Notes: a model not told the origin generated them from the sequence alone. Positions 36,189 to 47,910 are shown, counted from the stretch's first letter. The stretch: 64,000 nt of DNA from Rhododendron vialii (GCF_030253575.1 NC_080560.1:10784501-10848500); one strand, 5' to 3'. Numbers and translations: made by a program.

Positions 36189-36954
36189 AAAGAAAGAATA
36201 TAGTTATTGTTTTTGTGAAATTCGTCGTTTGGATTGAGCATTTTGGTTAGAAATGGAGAGAAAAGTTTAAAAAAAGGAATTTTTTTTTTACCGGCCTTTC
36301 CCCTTTCTCACCCAAAATGGTGAGATTGGTGAGAAAGAGCTCTCCCTTTCTCACTCTCCAAAGGAGCTGTAATAGTAAATTCTGCGTTCTTGTAAACTTG
36401 TAATCTGAAACTTATTTTGGTATTTCTTACTTTTTGTAATTTTTTGTTTTGTTTTTTGCCGTAATTTTTTGGGATTAATCGTTCTTCTCGACGGAGTCTA
36501 AAAAGTACAAAATTATGACCAAAGCAAAAAGTTCACTAAAAACGAAAAAAGTATCAAACAGTTATCTTATTTATTTAAAATGTTGTCTTATTTAAAATTT
36601 TTCAATATCGGTTCATATTTTTATCATTTTCCGATTTGTCTCGTTGCGACGAACGATTAATCCCAAAAATTGCAACGAAAAGCTAAAAAAAAATTAAAAA
36701 GACAAAAATACCGATATAAATTTCAGATTATAAATTTACAAGAACGCATGGTAGTCCTCATTTTTGTTGTTGTAACCTAATCTCGAATTCTTGTGGAGTT
36801 TACTTGAAAATTGGGCCCACATGAGAGCGCCGAGACCCTTTTCCATTACCGAACGCTGTTTTTCCATTTATTTAAGAGCCCAACTCAATTGATCCATGGG
36901 CTTGGGCTCTTACCGAAGCTATTATACATGTCTACTCTATTCATATTGGACTCA
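36189..36954. other. AT-rich spacer
   Basis: No gene is supported. Inverted AT-rich blocks (GAAAAAATTA/TTTTTTCG types) near 36400-36700 suggest a decayed foldback element. Confidence 0.35.
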
Positions 36955-37306
36955 GGCTCCGTTCCAAAAACCTTCTTAAAAAATAAATATTTATTTTGGA
37001 ACTTCTCAAAGAAAAATAAGAAGGGTTGTTCCAGAAAACTCAAATAAGCAGCTTATTTCACATTTTCAAACTCAAAAATAACGTAAATGAAAAATAATTT
37101 TTTAATTTTTTTTGCACCGTATTAAAAATATCAATGAGATCTATCAAATAAGATCCATATTGATAGAAAAATTATTTGCGTAAATACATGATTTTTGAGC
37201 TTAAAGTTGCCTTAACCAAAAAATAAAAACTTACTTCTTTTTTTGTGGAACAAGCCTCTATTATTGAACAAAAAATAAGAACTTATTCAAGTTCTGAAAC
37301 GGGGCC
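36955..37306. mobile_element. MITE with GGCYCCGTT ends and TCA flanks
   Basis: The left end GGCTCCGTTCCAAAAACC and the right end in complement GGCCCCGTTTCAGAAC are inverted copies. TCA flanks both sides. Its size and three-base flanks suggest a PIF/Harbinger-type MITE. Confidence 0.6.
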
Positions 37307-38100
37307 TCAGTTTTCGCCAAATCTGGGATATGAGTTTTTGGGCCCAATGAAAACTTCCAACTAGATAAAATTATCAGCAAGTCTACGACCATTGGCCACC
37401 CCTGGTCGTGTAGGGTCACTTTGGGTCAGGGCCTCACATGGTGTGCGGTGGCCACCATGTGGTGGTCCTAGCACGACTGTAAAAATTATATAAGAATAAT
37501 CTAAGTGATGTTCTTTTTTAAATGGTTGACCCAACTTACGTGTAATTTGACTAATTAAATATAGAACCAATTTCATCGTTTATCAGCATGGGATCTGATT
37601 GAAGCCGGAGACAAAACCTATATAAACCACAAACCCCCCCCCCCCCCCCATGGGTGTTAGCATCAACTCCGGTAGACTACGAACTTGAAATTCAAAAAGA
37701 GAGCAAGTCTTGACAAGCAGGTCAACCTCGTGGGGGTTATGAAAGTATCATTGATGTTACCGATGAACGCTAATATAGTAATTAGGGTTGAATTAGTCTG
37801 CATTCACATGTTATATTATGTTTGGATATTAGTAGTAGTTTTTTCATGTTTCCATATTCTGGCGTTCTAGATGCTGTCGTAAGATTTGTCAAAAGTCTAA
37901 TGCGCAACGCGGGAACGAAAATATGGATGATGCTTCTTGAAATCAGATGCCGGAATTGCCCTCACACAACTCCGCCGTAAGCACAGAATATTTCATATTT
38001 TCAAGGGTACTCAGGTCAATATGCCAGGAAGGCGTAAAGGCTGGGGTGTTATCCAGGTCAAACTCCGAATTGATGTGGAACTGGGAGTACTTGCGGATTC
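37307..38100. other. Upstream region of the TAXIMIN-like gene
   Basis: No coding exon is supported. A C-run of about 16 lies at 37634-37649. The part near 38000-38100 is the proximal promoter. Confidence 0.4.
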
Positions 38101-38107
38101 TATATAG
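38101..38107 (+). promoter_or_regulatory. Likely TATA box of the TAXIMIN-like gene
   Basis: TATATAG lies 139 bases ahead of the start codon at 38240, which would place transcription start near 38133 and a leader of about 107 bases. Confidence 0.5.
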
Positions 38108-38155
38108 ATCGGCTAAGAAACTTGACGTAGAGATATTCTACATACACATATCGAG

Positions 38156-38158
<3 letters not shown>

Positions 38159-38190
<32 letters not shown>
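38159..38190. repeat. (GA)15 microsatellite in the TAXIMIN-like leader
   Basis: Nearly pure GA repeat between the TATA box and the start codon. GA tracts are frequent in plant leaders. Confidence 0.9.
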
Positions 38191-38193
<3 letters not shown>

Positions 38194-38239
38194 CATTGAC
38201 TTTCTTGTTGGGTTTTGGGTTTTTTAAAAGTTTGGAAGA

Positions 38240-38369
38240 ATGGTAGAATCAGATTCAGGAGGCTGCAGGCCTTTAGGGTTCTTGTTGGGGTTACCTTTTG
38301 CTTTTGTCGCATTGATTCTCTCTCTAGTTGGTGCTGTCATCTGGGTTTTGGGGTAATCACTCATGTCAT

Positions 38370-38432
<63 letters not shown>

Positions 38433-39181
38433 AGCTTTGTCCTGATGATTTCTAGATTCCAGAAAATCAGTTTCATCTTTAAGCTGCCTGCATAATTCAG
38501 CATTATCGATTTTCTCGATTTATTCTGTTATAATTGTCGTCTTTTCCCAATAAATCGCAAGATTTTTAATCTTCTCTGACTTTTCTAGTATTTCGTTTTT
38601 TTTTTTTTTTTTTGATTTATCCACTATTTCCGATTTTTCTGAGGGAATCTACGTATATCTTGTTTCATATGAATGGATTAAGCAAAGTAAACCCTGATCA
38701 AAAAATTTCTGAGGAAAACCCAAATTATAAGCAAAACTGTTAGGCTCTAGTCGAGCGGAAAAGGAACGCTTTAGGCACCTAGTAATCGTCTGTTTAATCC
38801 AGGCGTTTGACCTGCCTAGAGCCTTGGGGCAGGGACTAGTCGGTCTTCGTGGCCAGCTTTGGATAATGGATTATAGATGAAGGGGAACCCAAATCGTAAA
38901 AATTGCCTCTGTTCTTTTTATGTTCATAGTTGAAAACAGAACTCATTACTTCTTTTGGTAAATTAATCGCATCTTTGTTTTTTTGTTTTTAATTTAATTC
39001 CCTTTTCCCCTAAACTTCAATATTAAATTGTCTTTTTTTTTTTTTTGGAAAATACAGGACCGTGTTGAGTTGTTTGTGCCCGTGCTGCTGCTGTTGTGTC
39101 GGCCTCGCGAACATGGCAGTGGGTCTGATGAAGCTTCCGTTTAAGATCATCACTTGGTTCACCGATCAGATCCCTTGTTAA
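38240..39181 (+). CDS. TAXIMIN-like cysteine-rich signalling peptide, 78 aa, 2 exons
   Basis: Exons are 38240-38352 and 39058-39181, joined across a 705-base GT..AG intron. The joined frame encodes 78 residues. The N-terminal part contains [14 protein letters not shown] followed by a hydrophobic segment (residues about 12-37, [15 protein letters not shown]). A cysteine cluster follows ([10 protein letters not shown], about 43-52), then [18 protein letters not shown] at the C terminus. This layout, [12 protein letters not shown]..., Cys cluster and 'WFT..IPC', is that of the TAXIMIN peptides, secretory-pathway peptides that in Arabidopsis affect lateral organ separation and in yew influence taxane metabolism. 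The seven cysteines in the central cluster give an unusual run of five. TAX1 and TAX2 are not distinguished. Confidence 0.93.
38373..38428. repeat. (TC)28 microsatellite in the TAXIMIN-like intron
   Basis: A 56-base TC repeat starting 20 bases after the exon 1 donor. Confidence 0.95.
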
Positions 39182-39364
39182 AATCTGATTTTAGCTTCCA
39201 TTCTGTTTATTTACGATCGAATGTTTTATTGGTTTCTCTCATTTGTTTGTAAAGTCGTTACCAGACATGGCAGCTTCAGGCCTTTCAATACCTTTTCCTT
39301 GTTTTTTTTTTTATTTTTTATGGATCTTCAATTGCTTTATAGTTTATACTACCGGGAGAGGAAA

Positions 39365-39500
39365 TTATAATTGAAAATTAGATCGAGTACCTATTTATAT
39401 CGGATTGAGTTGATTTTTCATAGAGCCCACTCATTTTTATTTTTTTAGAATTATTAAACGGCTCGAATCATTTTTGTGGGACTCCAAATGAATCCCGCGT
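39365..39500. repeat. Partial copy of the 22130-22464 MITE family, inverted
   Basis: Contains TAGATCGAGTACC, TATCGGATTGAGTTGATTTT and GAATTATTAAACGGCTCGAA in the order of the right arm of that family. Confidence 0.5.
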
Positions 39501-39561
39501 GCCCATCGGTATCAAGGTGAGCGGTCCCCTTAGCTTTACTGGCTTTCAAAACAAGCTATAA

Positions 39562-39928
39562 GAGCATCTCCAATGAGAGATGTCAATTCCTACGTGAACA
39601 TGTTAACGGTAACGATTGACATCAAAATTCAATCCAACTTAACAGTCTTCTTTGATGTCAAAATCTACGTGGCTTTGAAAGGAATGACAAAGTTGTCAAA
39701 GTTGACAACCACCCTCTTCCATGCCAAATTTCAAAAAATGACCGTTTGGATTGACATAAGAATTGCCATTAAGGGTTGGAGAGGGATAACTTGATATCAA
39801 ATAAAAAGAATCTGGCATACGGGTTGGAAAAAAAGGCTCTGATGTCAAATTGAAAATGTTAAAATGCCACGTAAACTTTCAAAAAACGTTTGACATCTCC
39901 AATATAAAATCATAGATTGAAGATGCTC
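39562..39928. mobile_element. PIF/Harbinger-like MITE
   Basis: Ends are GAGCATCTCCAATGAG and, in complement, GAGCATCTTCAATCTATG, with TAA at both flanks (39559-39561 and 39929-39931). Inner arms carry GATGTCAATT and ATTGACATC motifs. It lies about 380 bases after the TAXIMIN-like stop codon. Confidence 0.85.
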
Positions 39929-39931
39929 TAA

Positions 39932-41109
39932 TCTGCCTTTGAAAAGTGGCAAGACTGGACAAGCACCATCTTCCAACGGCACAAAGATGACATTTGTGTG
40001 GGGCACGGCGGAAAGTAAGACTTTGGCCCCCGGCATGCAATTTTGACCAAAAAATTCTATGATTGTGTCGATTAACTTGAGGGCTCTAGAATAATTCGAA
40101 ACGCGCGTAAATGGGTAAATTGATTTGGAAACCGGGTATTTTTTATGGTAAAAAATTTATAAATTTTCATTTGTGGTTGGAAAGTTGTTAGGTATTTTCG
40201 CTAGTGAATAAGTTATTGAGAAATGTTAAGTTATTCCCGATAGTGAATAAATTGTTTATAGGTATTTGAGTGAAAATATTGTTGATAAAAACTTTTTTGT
40301 TAGTGGAAATGCAATGGTAAGATGCTGAAATTTTTTGTTAATGGAAACAAAATGATAAAATGTGTTAAATTCCAGAAATACCCCAACTATTACTGAGAGC
40401 TTGATTCTTTTGAGACTATTTCACCCCCCTCTTTTATTTTTTTTTACCAAATATATAAACTACATATAGTAATATATAAGAAGAAAAAGAGCATCCATAC
40501 TTGTTCATACAGGCAAGACCATACGCATAGAAAACCGTACCTAAAACAACCCGACAATAAAAAACAAAGACCCAACAAAACTAAACAAACAAACAAAACC
40601 GAAAACTGGTTCACCACCATCTTGGAGCTCAATAAATCTCTAAATTCTAAACTAGTTCACTATGGGATGAATTCATCAGAGGGAAAATTTTCTCTTCTGC
40701 GGTTAACCATTACTCTATATATGTCACTTTCATAACCCAAAACAGAATTTAACCAAACTAGGTGGCTACTCCCCGTGAAATAAGAGGGTATGATGGTAAA
40801 GCAAATTTTTGTGAATTATTGATTTGTCTCGACGAGAGAAATCGGCAAAAAGAAAAAAATTATGACTTTTACCTAAATATTTTGGAAGCTTTATCTTGGA
40901 TATTTTAAAAAATATTTGGGTAAAGTTGTACTGTAATTTTTTAGTTTCTTGATAAGACGAATTAATAATCTACAAAAGTTAGGCTCCAAACTATCAAATG
41001 CGAAAAAAATTTGAATAAGAACATAAGCCCAAAAATCTAAGTGGAAGGATGATTACTTCATTGGCCACGCAGTGGAGCGGGCTTGATCAATGTTCCTACA
41101 AACGGATTG
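39932..41109. other. AT-rich intergenic stretch
   Basis: No gene is supported. Confidence 0.4.
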
Positions 41110-41535
41110 GGCAAGGCGGGGGGCTGCTGCCCCAAGGGGGCAGCAGCGTGCTGCTGTCCCGGGTTTCCGGGCCCACTCCGGTCTCGCTCCGATGATTTGA
41201 AACATTCACTTTGTAGAGCTCGTCGAGTAGAATAACTATGCAAAAAATCAGCTTAATTGGATATCATTAAGTGCCTGATCGGAGCCCATATAACTCTCGG
41301 TCCATGGGTTACAGTGGATTTGATCCAGTGTTTCGGATCCATTCTTTTTAAGATAAAAAGATTCCGATCAGGTACTTAATGATATCCAATTAAGCTGATT
41401 TTTTGCATAGTTATTCTACTCGACGAGCTCTACAAAGTAAACGTTTCAGATCATCGGAGCAAGACCGGAGTGGGCCCGAAAACCCGGGACAACAGCACGC
41501 TGCTGCCCCCTTGGGGCAGCAGCCCCCCGCCGGGC
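41110..41535. mobile_element. Foldback element, GC-rich 'GGGGCTGCTG' family, copy 2
   Basis: Inverted arms of about 170 bp. The left arm begins AAGGCGGGGGGCTGCTGCCC and the right arm ends with its complement. GAGCTCGTCGAGTAGAATAA, AAAAATCAGCTTAATTGGAT and ATCATTAAGTGCCTGATC occur on the left and in complement on the right. The arms are far more alike than in copy 1, so this copy is younger. The short centre (about 41285-41355) is unpaired. Confidence 0.8.
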
Positions 41536-42135
41536 AACACCTCGATAAGTGCACCAACAAGTACTCTTTTGAGGTAGCATTTGGTCTTTATGTTGGCATT
41601 GCCCTAGAATCAAGATAACAAGAGGGAAACTTAAATATTCATTTGCATAATCCAATTGACTAATGTTTTCATCCTACTTATTTTGAACACTTATGTTTTC
41701 ATTCTCTATCTTTTTTAATCTCAAAAGTACCCTTGTATGTATGTATGTATGTATGTGTGTGTGTGTGTGTGTATAGCACCGAAATTTGGGATTGAAAAAC
41801 AAAACTTTCCGTCCCTGCGAAAGAACCGACGGTCGATCCCCACTGATTTCGCCATTGAATCCCAACAAATTCGCAAATCAATCCCTAAAATTTCTCCACT
41901 AAATCCATGTATAACGTCTGATCAAAAAAAAAAATCCATGTATAACGAACACCCCCTCCATTTGTAATTTGGTCTCCATATTTTCCTAAAAACCCATAAA
42001 AAATCCAGACCATGTTCATCCTCCATTAATTGGTGCGAATTCCTTCGCCGTCTTGTCACTCGCTGCTTGCCGTCGCCTCGCCGCCTCCTCTCTGCTCGTT
42101 GCATGTATAAGAACCATTGCAGTTATGATGGTTTT

Positions 42136-42172
42136 TGTTTCATGGTAAATTATTTGTAGCATTTACCATGAA
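42136..42172. repeat. Palindrome, copy 1 of a repeated hairpin
   Basis: TTTCATGGTAAAT, a short loop, then ATTTACCATGAAA. A second copy is at about 42678-42713 and a decayed third near 42735-42765. Copies 1 and 2 bracket the GC-richer gene-fragment region. Confidence 0.75.
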
Positions 42173-42362
42173 ACGGGTTTTCGATCAAACCATCCTTTCT
42201 GGCCTCCTTACCGGCACCCTCGGCGGCCTCGCCCTCACCACCCCGCTCTTCGTCATCTGCAGTCCCGTCCTCGTCCCCGCCCCGCATACCCTCGCCTTGG
42301 CCATTGTCGGCTTCCTTCCATCGACGGCCGTCGGACCAATCAACATCAGGATCGAACGCTAG
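42165..42362 (+). pseudogene. Oleosin-like hydrophobic segment (captured fragment)
   Basis: The plus-strand frame reads [20 protein letters not shown] followed by [10 protein letters not shown] and LALAIVGFL, then a stop at 42360-42362. The [12 protein letters not shown] stretch fits the oleosin proline knot PX5SPX3P, set in the long hydrophobic hairpin that anchors oleosins in oil bodies. Oleosins are usually 130-190 residues with tails on both sides. Only about 60 residues are recognisable, and the N-terminal tail is replaced by the hairpin repeat. The DNA is clearly richer in G+C than its surroundings. It is most likely a gene fragment picked up by the surrounding element. Because the segment is short and hydrophobic, chance resemblance is possible. 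Confidence 0.5.
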
Positions 42363-42780
42363 AGGATGCGATTTCCGCACTAGGATGGTCTTGTCGGCGA
42401 TCGAACGGCTCTCCATCATAGTGATTTGCCCAGAACACTCAAATCTCGGCCGTCGCAGAAGAACGATGCTCCATCTCCATTATCGTTCAACTTCGGCTTT
42501 GCAAAATCATCACGTTCAGAACCAATGGCAATCCTCTTGTTATCCGACGTCCTCCGCTCTTTCCCCGCCGTTCACTTCATCTCCGATGTCTTCAAGTCCA
42601 AACTATCCCTCCTCCTAGGATTCTCACCATCAATCACGTCCGCTACTCCATCGCTAGCAGTTATATTGGTTTTAGTTTCCATGGTAAATTATTTGTATTA
42701 TTTACCATGAAATATGTTTTTCTGTTATTTTCATTTGATAAATTATTTGAACCGTTTACCATGAAATATTTGTTCGAATT

Positions 42781-42848
42781 ATGGGATATTTATCGTGTTC
42801 ACGTTGTAATCGTCATGGGATATTTATCGTGTCCACATTGTAATCGTC
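42781..42848. repeat. 34 bp tandem duplication
   Basis: ATGGGATATTTATCGTGT and the following 16 bases occur twice with two differences (42781-42814 and 42815-42848). Confidence 0.85.
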
Positions 42849-43750
42849 ATGGTAATTTAACTATGTAATCATATAATAGTTTGAGTATGTCATGTTATTC
42901 CTTTTTTTATGGTAATTTAGCCATGTTCCGTGTAATAAGATCAATGAAAAATATGACTTTTTGTTGTCTGGTTGGCCAACTCGAAGATTGAAGAAAACAT
43001 GCAAAGATGTGGTCAACTTATCATGTTATATTCCTAAAAAAAATCAACTCCACAAATACATTCCATGATAAGAAAAAAAAAGTAATCAATAATATTTAAA
43101 TTTACCAAATCCCATTGAATTAGAAAAATAATCCAATTCAATCCCAGTAAATTGGAAAAACAATCCAATCCAATCCCACTAAATTAGGAAAGCAATATAA
43201 CATAATATATGTATATCATAGTGAAAAGAGTAAAAAAGGTAATTCACACACTACGAAGATTGCTTCGTTCGTCGATATATCAAATAAGATCACCCCAAGC
43301 GTAGGGTAAATACGTCAATTGAAGTATAATAATCCGGAAGACCGAGATCGTACCCAAGGGAATAATTAATATGATTTTGTTGGATTTGTAGGAGTAAGCA
43401 CGGATTTTCGGCTTTTAGACAGCCAACTTAGTTTTACGTATGCGATGGAAAGTAAAAAGGCTAAATTAAAAGTGAATAAACTAGGATAAAAAGCAGGCTA
43501 GGTCTAGGGGATTCTAACACCCATGACTCAAGTCGAATCACATTTCTACTTTGGATTTAAATGACTTTGGGTCTTGGATCAAACACATCGACATCCAATG
43601 TTTCATATCTCACCTTGAATACGTACATGTGGCCGGGGTACATTTATTCTTGACTTGATTTTTACGTATTGACTGTATTTGGAACTATTTACTGCATTTG
43701 ATTTTGAAAATTTGTTCATTATTTTGCCTCTTACATCTATTGCAAAACAG

Positions 43751-44572
43751 AAGGCTCAATGGTTCCAACAAAAAAAACGAATACGAACTACTGCCAAGGG
43801 AAAGGAAAATGCACCGGTATGATTCTTTGAATTTGTATAGAGTTTTTATAAATAAATAAAAAATTGTTCGACCTCTTTCAAGTCTCTCTATTAACAATAC
43901 GCAGGATCGACATCCTCTACAAAGAAATGTTGGAATTGTGGTACGTGACGAGCAAAACGTCAATGACATCCGTATCAATGAGGTGAGTCCATTAGTTTAT
44001 TGAAAAACAAAAAAAAGTCCATTAGTTCCATATATTCATTATTATCTTTGGTAAATTTTGACAATACTCCATACCCATTTAGGCAAAACAAATGTCAAAC
44101 AAAGGAAAAGAAAAGGCAACCTATGCCATGGAAAATGCAAATGTACGGGTATGACTTCTCTACACTTCTTCAAAAATAAATAGATATGTCATCTTCTAAT
44201 GCTTCTATTAACATTTCTCAACCCGACTTTGTACATGTAGATTCAACCTCTTCGCGACAAAAATATTGGAATAGTAATCCGTGATGAGCGGGACCACAAT
44301 GTCATCCATGTGGGGAATGGAAATCAAAATTCAAGGGTATCTTTTGTCTTTCTTTTGGTAGTTTTAAAAATTATCCAGAATCAAATAGCAAACTCTGAAG
44401 TATCTCCTATGAGTCTAATCTAACAACGTTGTGCAAATAGTTTAGTTTTTGAAGTGCATTACGTGTTTGTAATTAAAAAAAAATTCGGTTTTAGGCCCAA
44501 TCTAGTAATATGTTATCAAAAACTACATTGGCGCAACGTGCACATCGAGAACAAGAAATAAATTTAAAATAG
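43751..44572 (+). CDS. Five small phase-0 exons with a duplicated exon pair, unknown function
   Basis: Five stretches open in one frame are each bounded by AG before and GT after: 43751-43816, 43905-43982, 44083-44148, 44241-44336 and 44495-44572, the last ending in TAG. All junctions are phase 0. Exons 1 and 3 are related in length (22 codons each) and in KGKE(N/K)A; exons 2 and 4 share PLR(N/D).N(V/I)GIV(V/I)RDE. The last exon encodes LSKTTLAQRAHREQEINLK. So a two-exon unit has been duplicated in tandem. I do not recognise the protein. It lies inside the candidate Helitron and could be a captured gene part or a remnant of the element's own N-terminal region. The upstream start was not found. 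Confidence 0.5.
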
Positions 44573-45857
44573 AGCGCTGTACAATTGGGCCAAAGCTTGC
44601 CAGGAAATAATGACCATTCTGGTGATTCACAGGTATTTTCTATCTGTCTTTTTGTATTTTCATGCAATTTTCTAGCTTTCTTTTTGCCATTTTAATTTTT
44701 AGAATACGTTTTTCTATATAAATAGTTTGCATGAATTTGTGGGAAATAGGAATTCGCATGATCCTAATGTTCATTAGGTTCTTAAAGTTGAAGCATTGAG
44801 CAGCCCCTCCAGATGAGAATAATCATTTACCAAACCACATGTTTTCTGTCAAATATTTTCACGTTTGATATTCCCTTTTAGGCACCCATTGCTAATGGTA
44901 ATATTTTCACGCTTTATTTTACGTACGGAAGTAATTAAGTTGGTGCTTTGAAGAAGATGAAGGAGGAATCTTCATTGTACGAATGGTTTTTCTTCTTGAA
45001 TGACAATTTTGCATTTTCTTGGGTTTAAGCAGTTTTATTGTGAGGGTTTACGCAGTTTTATTATTTTATGTTAGTGTTTTTGCATTAGTGACTTTTGGCA
45101 CGAGCACAGTTGCACTCCTTAGATTTCAAATCTTCAAAAGTTGGTCCATTTTCAGAATTTGAATAGACACTCCTCGATCAAGGAAAAAAAAACACTCGAT
45201 AATTTTCCATTGTCATGGTTTGTCGTTGTTTACTTCTTTTTTTGACAGGTTGTATGACATTAAATTTTCTTGCTTGATGATTTAAATGGTATATGAGCTG
45301 AAGCGCCATCTATTTTTTTAGTAGGTTACATCGACTAATCAGTAACAGATACTAAGTTGGTTGGAGCTTGAAGTGTAGAAAGTCTACAACTTTGTTATCT
45401 TTGATTCAGTAGAAGTGGAATTACATTTTTATATTCAAATCAATGGCTGATTATGATTTGTCTGTTCTTCTTGATTTTAGAAGGCTTGATGAATAAAAGC
45501 TAGATGTTGCTATACTATCATTAAGTTTAATTATTGTTTTATTAAGTTTAATTACTGGTTTCGTATTCTTAAATTCTGAAGCTTGATTTTTTTAAGGACA
45601 TAAAGTGGATTTTGTGATTACAGTTGGGTTTTGCCAATTGTGATCCGTAGTTTGTAGTGTGGTCGAACTGCCTATGAATTTAAATGGCTGATGATAAGTG
45701 CCGTCAGGTACAAGTTCAGGTGTTACAACTATTAGTTTGTAAGTTTTTTTATGTGCCGCGCGATGCAAGTAAACCAGTGGATATATTTGGCCTTCAAAAT
45801 TGGATATTAGTTGAATACCAATTTTGAGCTGTGCCTTCAGGCACGGGCAATTCCTAG

Positions 45858-47602
45858 TTTATATAAAACGACGAAAAAGACACAAAAGACGGTCTAAATG
45901 AGAAAGACCTACTTTTTGGCTCTTCTCCGTCGTCTTTAAGTTAGTTTTTTCTTAATTTTGAGTAGATTGTGTTATAATTTGAACATTATTTAGTTTGACT
46001 CGACTGAGATTAATTCATAGGAAGTTAGGCCAACGGGAGCCTAATACAATAGGGTAAACTACATTGAACCCCTCAATGATGACTCATTTTCACTTAATCT
46101 CTCTAAAGTTTTAAACTCAAAACCTAACCTCTTTAAACTATACGAATTTTGGATGTCAAAGATGGAATCAACGAAAAATCACAATTTATCCTATTGCTTG
46201 TCAAAATCATCAGCCCATCACATTTTTTTCACCTTAACCTTCATCCATAGCATCCTTAAAACCATTGCTACAATAAACACCAAATTCAATCAGCACACTC
46301 CAACAAAAGCTATTCCAACTCCAACTATTCACCTCATATCCTGTGATCGCTTGCAATTCCCTCACAATTGACCCAAACAATTAGGCTCTTTTGTACCTTC
46401 CTGGCTGCCTCAAATTTTGGGAAATCACTTTAGATGAAGAGAATATATAGTAATTTAATCATAAAATCTTATTTATCATGTAATTTTTTTTGCTTACATG
46501 ACAAATTTCGTCTGAAAATCATAATACTTTGTTAACGGAAGGAGTTTATTATCGCTAGATGAATATTTTAAGAGAGTGAAGTGTTGAGTTTTAAATATTA
46601 TGAAGATTAAGCCACCATTTCACAGTCTTTTTTGGTGATTTTTTGAATTTTTTGTTTTCATCTTTGTTCAATTTTTTTTGTATTTGTTAGTTTTGCGTCA
46701 AATTTTTATGAATTATTGCTTTGTCTTGAGAAATATCCCCCAAAATTCTAATTTTTTGAGATTTATTTTGGATATATTTCAGAATATTTGGATAAAAGTT
46801 ATTTTTTTTCCCTTTTGTGATTTCTCTAGACGAGACTAACCAATAATTCACAAAAATTTAACGTAAAATTGATAAAAATTGGAAACAGATGCTAAGTGAA
46901 AACCAGTCATAGTTGAGAGGGCTTTAATAAAATATATAAAATAAAAAAGTATTGCCACTAGGCTTGTATTGAATGACAATTTTTGATATTCGAGTCAATT
47001 TCAATATGAATTTCAAAAAATATATAATATGGATCTTATTTAAAAGTTATCGATTAGTTTTATTATAGTACAAAATTTTCAAACTCATGAAAAATATTAT
47101 AAATTGAAATATATAAGCAATGAAAAATAACACAAATTTCAAAAATTGTCATCTTTTTTGGGACGGAGGAGTACTATTTTTTTTTTCCAGCCATATTTTA
47201 TAGTTAGCGGGTTAGTAGGAAATTAAACAAAGGAACTTAGAGCCTATCCATAACTTTGAACCCCAAACTCTGCTCCTCGTGGGACTTAAAGCTTTGTCTG
47301 TAGGGGCCCGGGGAGGGGGGAGACATATGAAATTCACTTTGTTTGGTTCTCCTCTCAGAAATAATCTCTCCAAAACTTTTAACTGTTTCGTCATCAGTGT
47401 TTTTTCGTCTTTAGTGATTTTTTGTCAATTTTTTTTTACTTATTTTATACTTTTTAGATGTATATAGCGTACTTCTATTCAAAAAGTAAAAAAAAAATTC
47501 AAAATGTTAAATATTTTACTAAAAACAAAAAAATACGCAAATCTATAAAAAAAATTTATCTCAAAATTGTAAATTAAGTAGTACTCCAGTACTATTCTAA
47601 TA
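45858..47602. other. AT-rich stretch upstream of the J-domain exons
   Basis: I searched here for the missing first coding exon of the J-domain gene and did not see it. A GGGACGGAGGAGTAC block at 47159-47173, with inverted GACAATTTTTGATATT-type arms from 46970, is a decayed Stowaway-like element. Confidence 0.4.
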
Positions 47603-47851
47603 GAAGCGCATCTGCAATGTAATAATCAAAAGTGAATAATCAAAACTTGTCACGTCAGTTTTTAATTATTCATTTAGAGGATTGCTAAAGTTAGCAATGT
47701 GAAGTCACGCATTGGTACTTTGATTATTCAAATGTCCAAATTTGATTATTGGTTAGGAGGTTGCTAATTTTGATTATTATAATATGAACATTTTTTTAAA
47801 CACATTTTGGTAACTTTAACAATCTTTTGATTTTGATTATTACATTGTGAT
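47603..47851. mobile_element. MITE just upstream of the J-domain exon
   Basis: The left end GCGCATCTGCAATGTAATAA and the right end in complement GAGCATCACAATGTAATAAT are inverted copies. TAATAGA occurs at both flanks, though the exact duplication is unclear. It ends about 60 bases before the exon at 47911. Confidence 0.6.
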
Positions 47852-47910
47852 GCTCTAATAGACGCCAGGTGTAGACTCGTCCTAATCTGTGATTTTTTTG
47901 GGTTAAACAG

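Larger units (their letters stand above)
41703..45857 (+). mobile_element. Candidate non-autonomous Helitron carrying gene fragments (5' end approximate)
   Basis: The 3' end is diagnostic: the stem-loop GTGCCTTCAGGCAC (45831-45844), a nine-base spacer, then CTAG at 45854-45857 followed by T. The 5' end is a guess: TCTCTATCTTTTTTAATCTC near 41703-41709 resembles Helitron starts. The body holds a (TATG)n(TG)n tract (41735-41774), palindromes, an oleosin-like fragment and five small exons. No Rep/helicase frame is visible, so it cannot move by itself. The end signature is seen. That all inner parts belong to one element is inference. Confidence 0.5.

Noticed and set aside
38740-38880. tRNA-like or structured RNA in the TAXIMIN intron (GCCTAGAGCC, GGCACCTAG motifs)
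   Set aside because: No cloverleaf or B-box fits; it looks like a degenerate dispersed repeat.
41403-41450. GACGAGCTCTACAAAGTAAA, resembling the tail of GFP reporter genes
   Set aside because: It is one arm of a foldback element; the complementary arm and a diverged second copy at 375-790 carry it too, and no GFP coding frame precedes it.
42150-42419. Minus-strand ORF rich in Gly, Glu and Asp
   Set aside because: It is the reverse of the oleosin-like segment; the acidic composition follows from the GC-rich plus-strand sequence.
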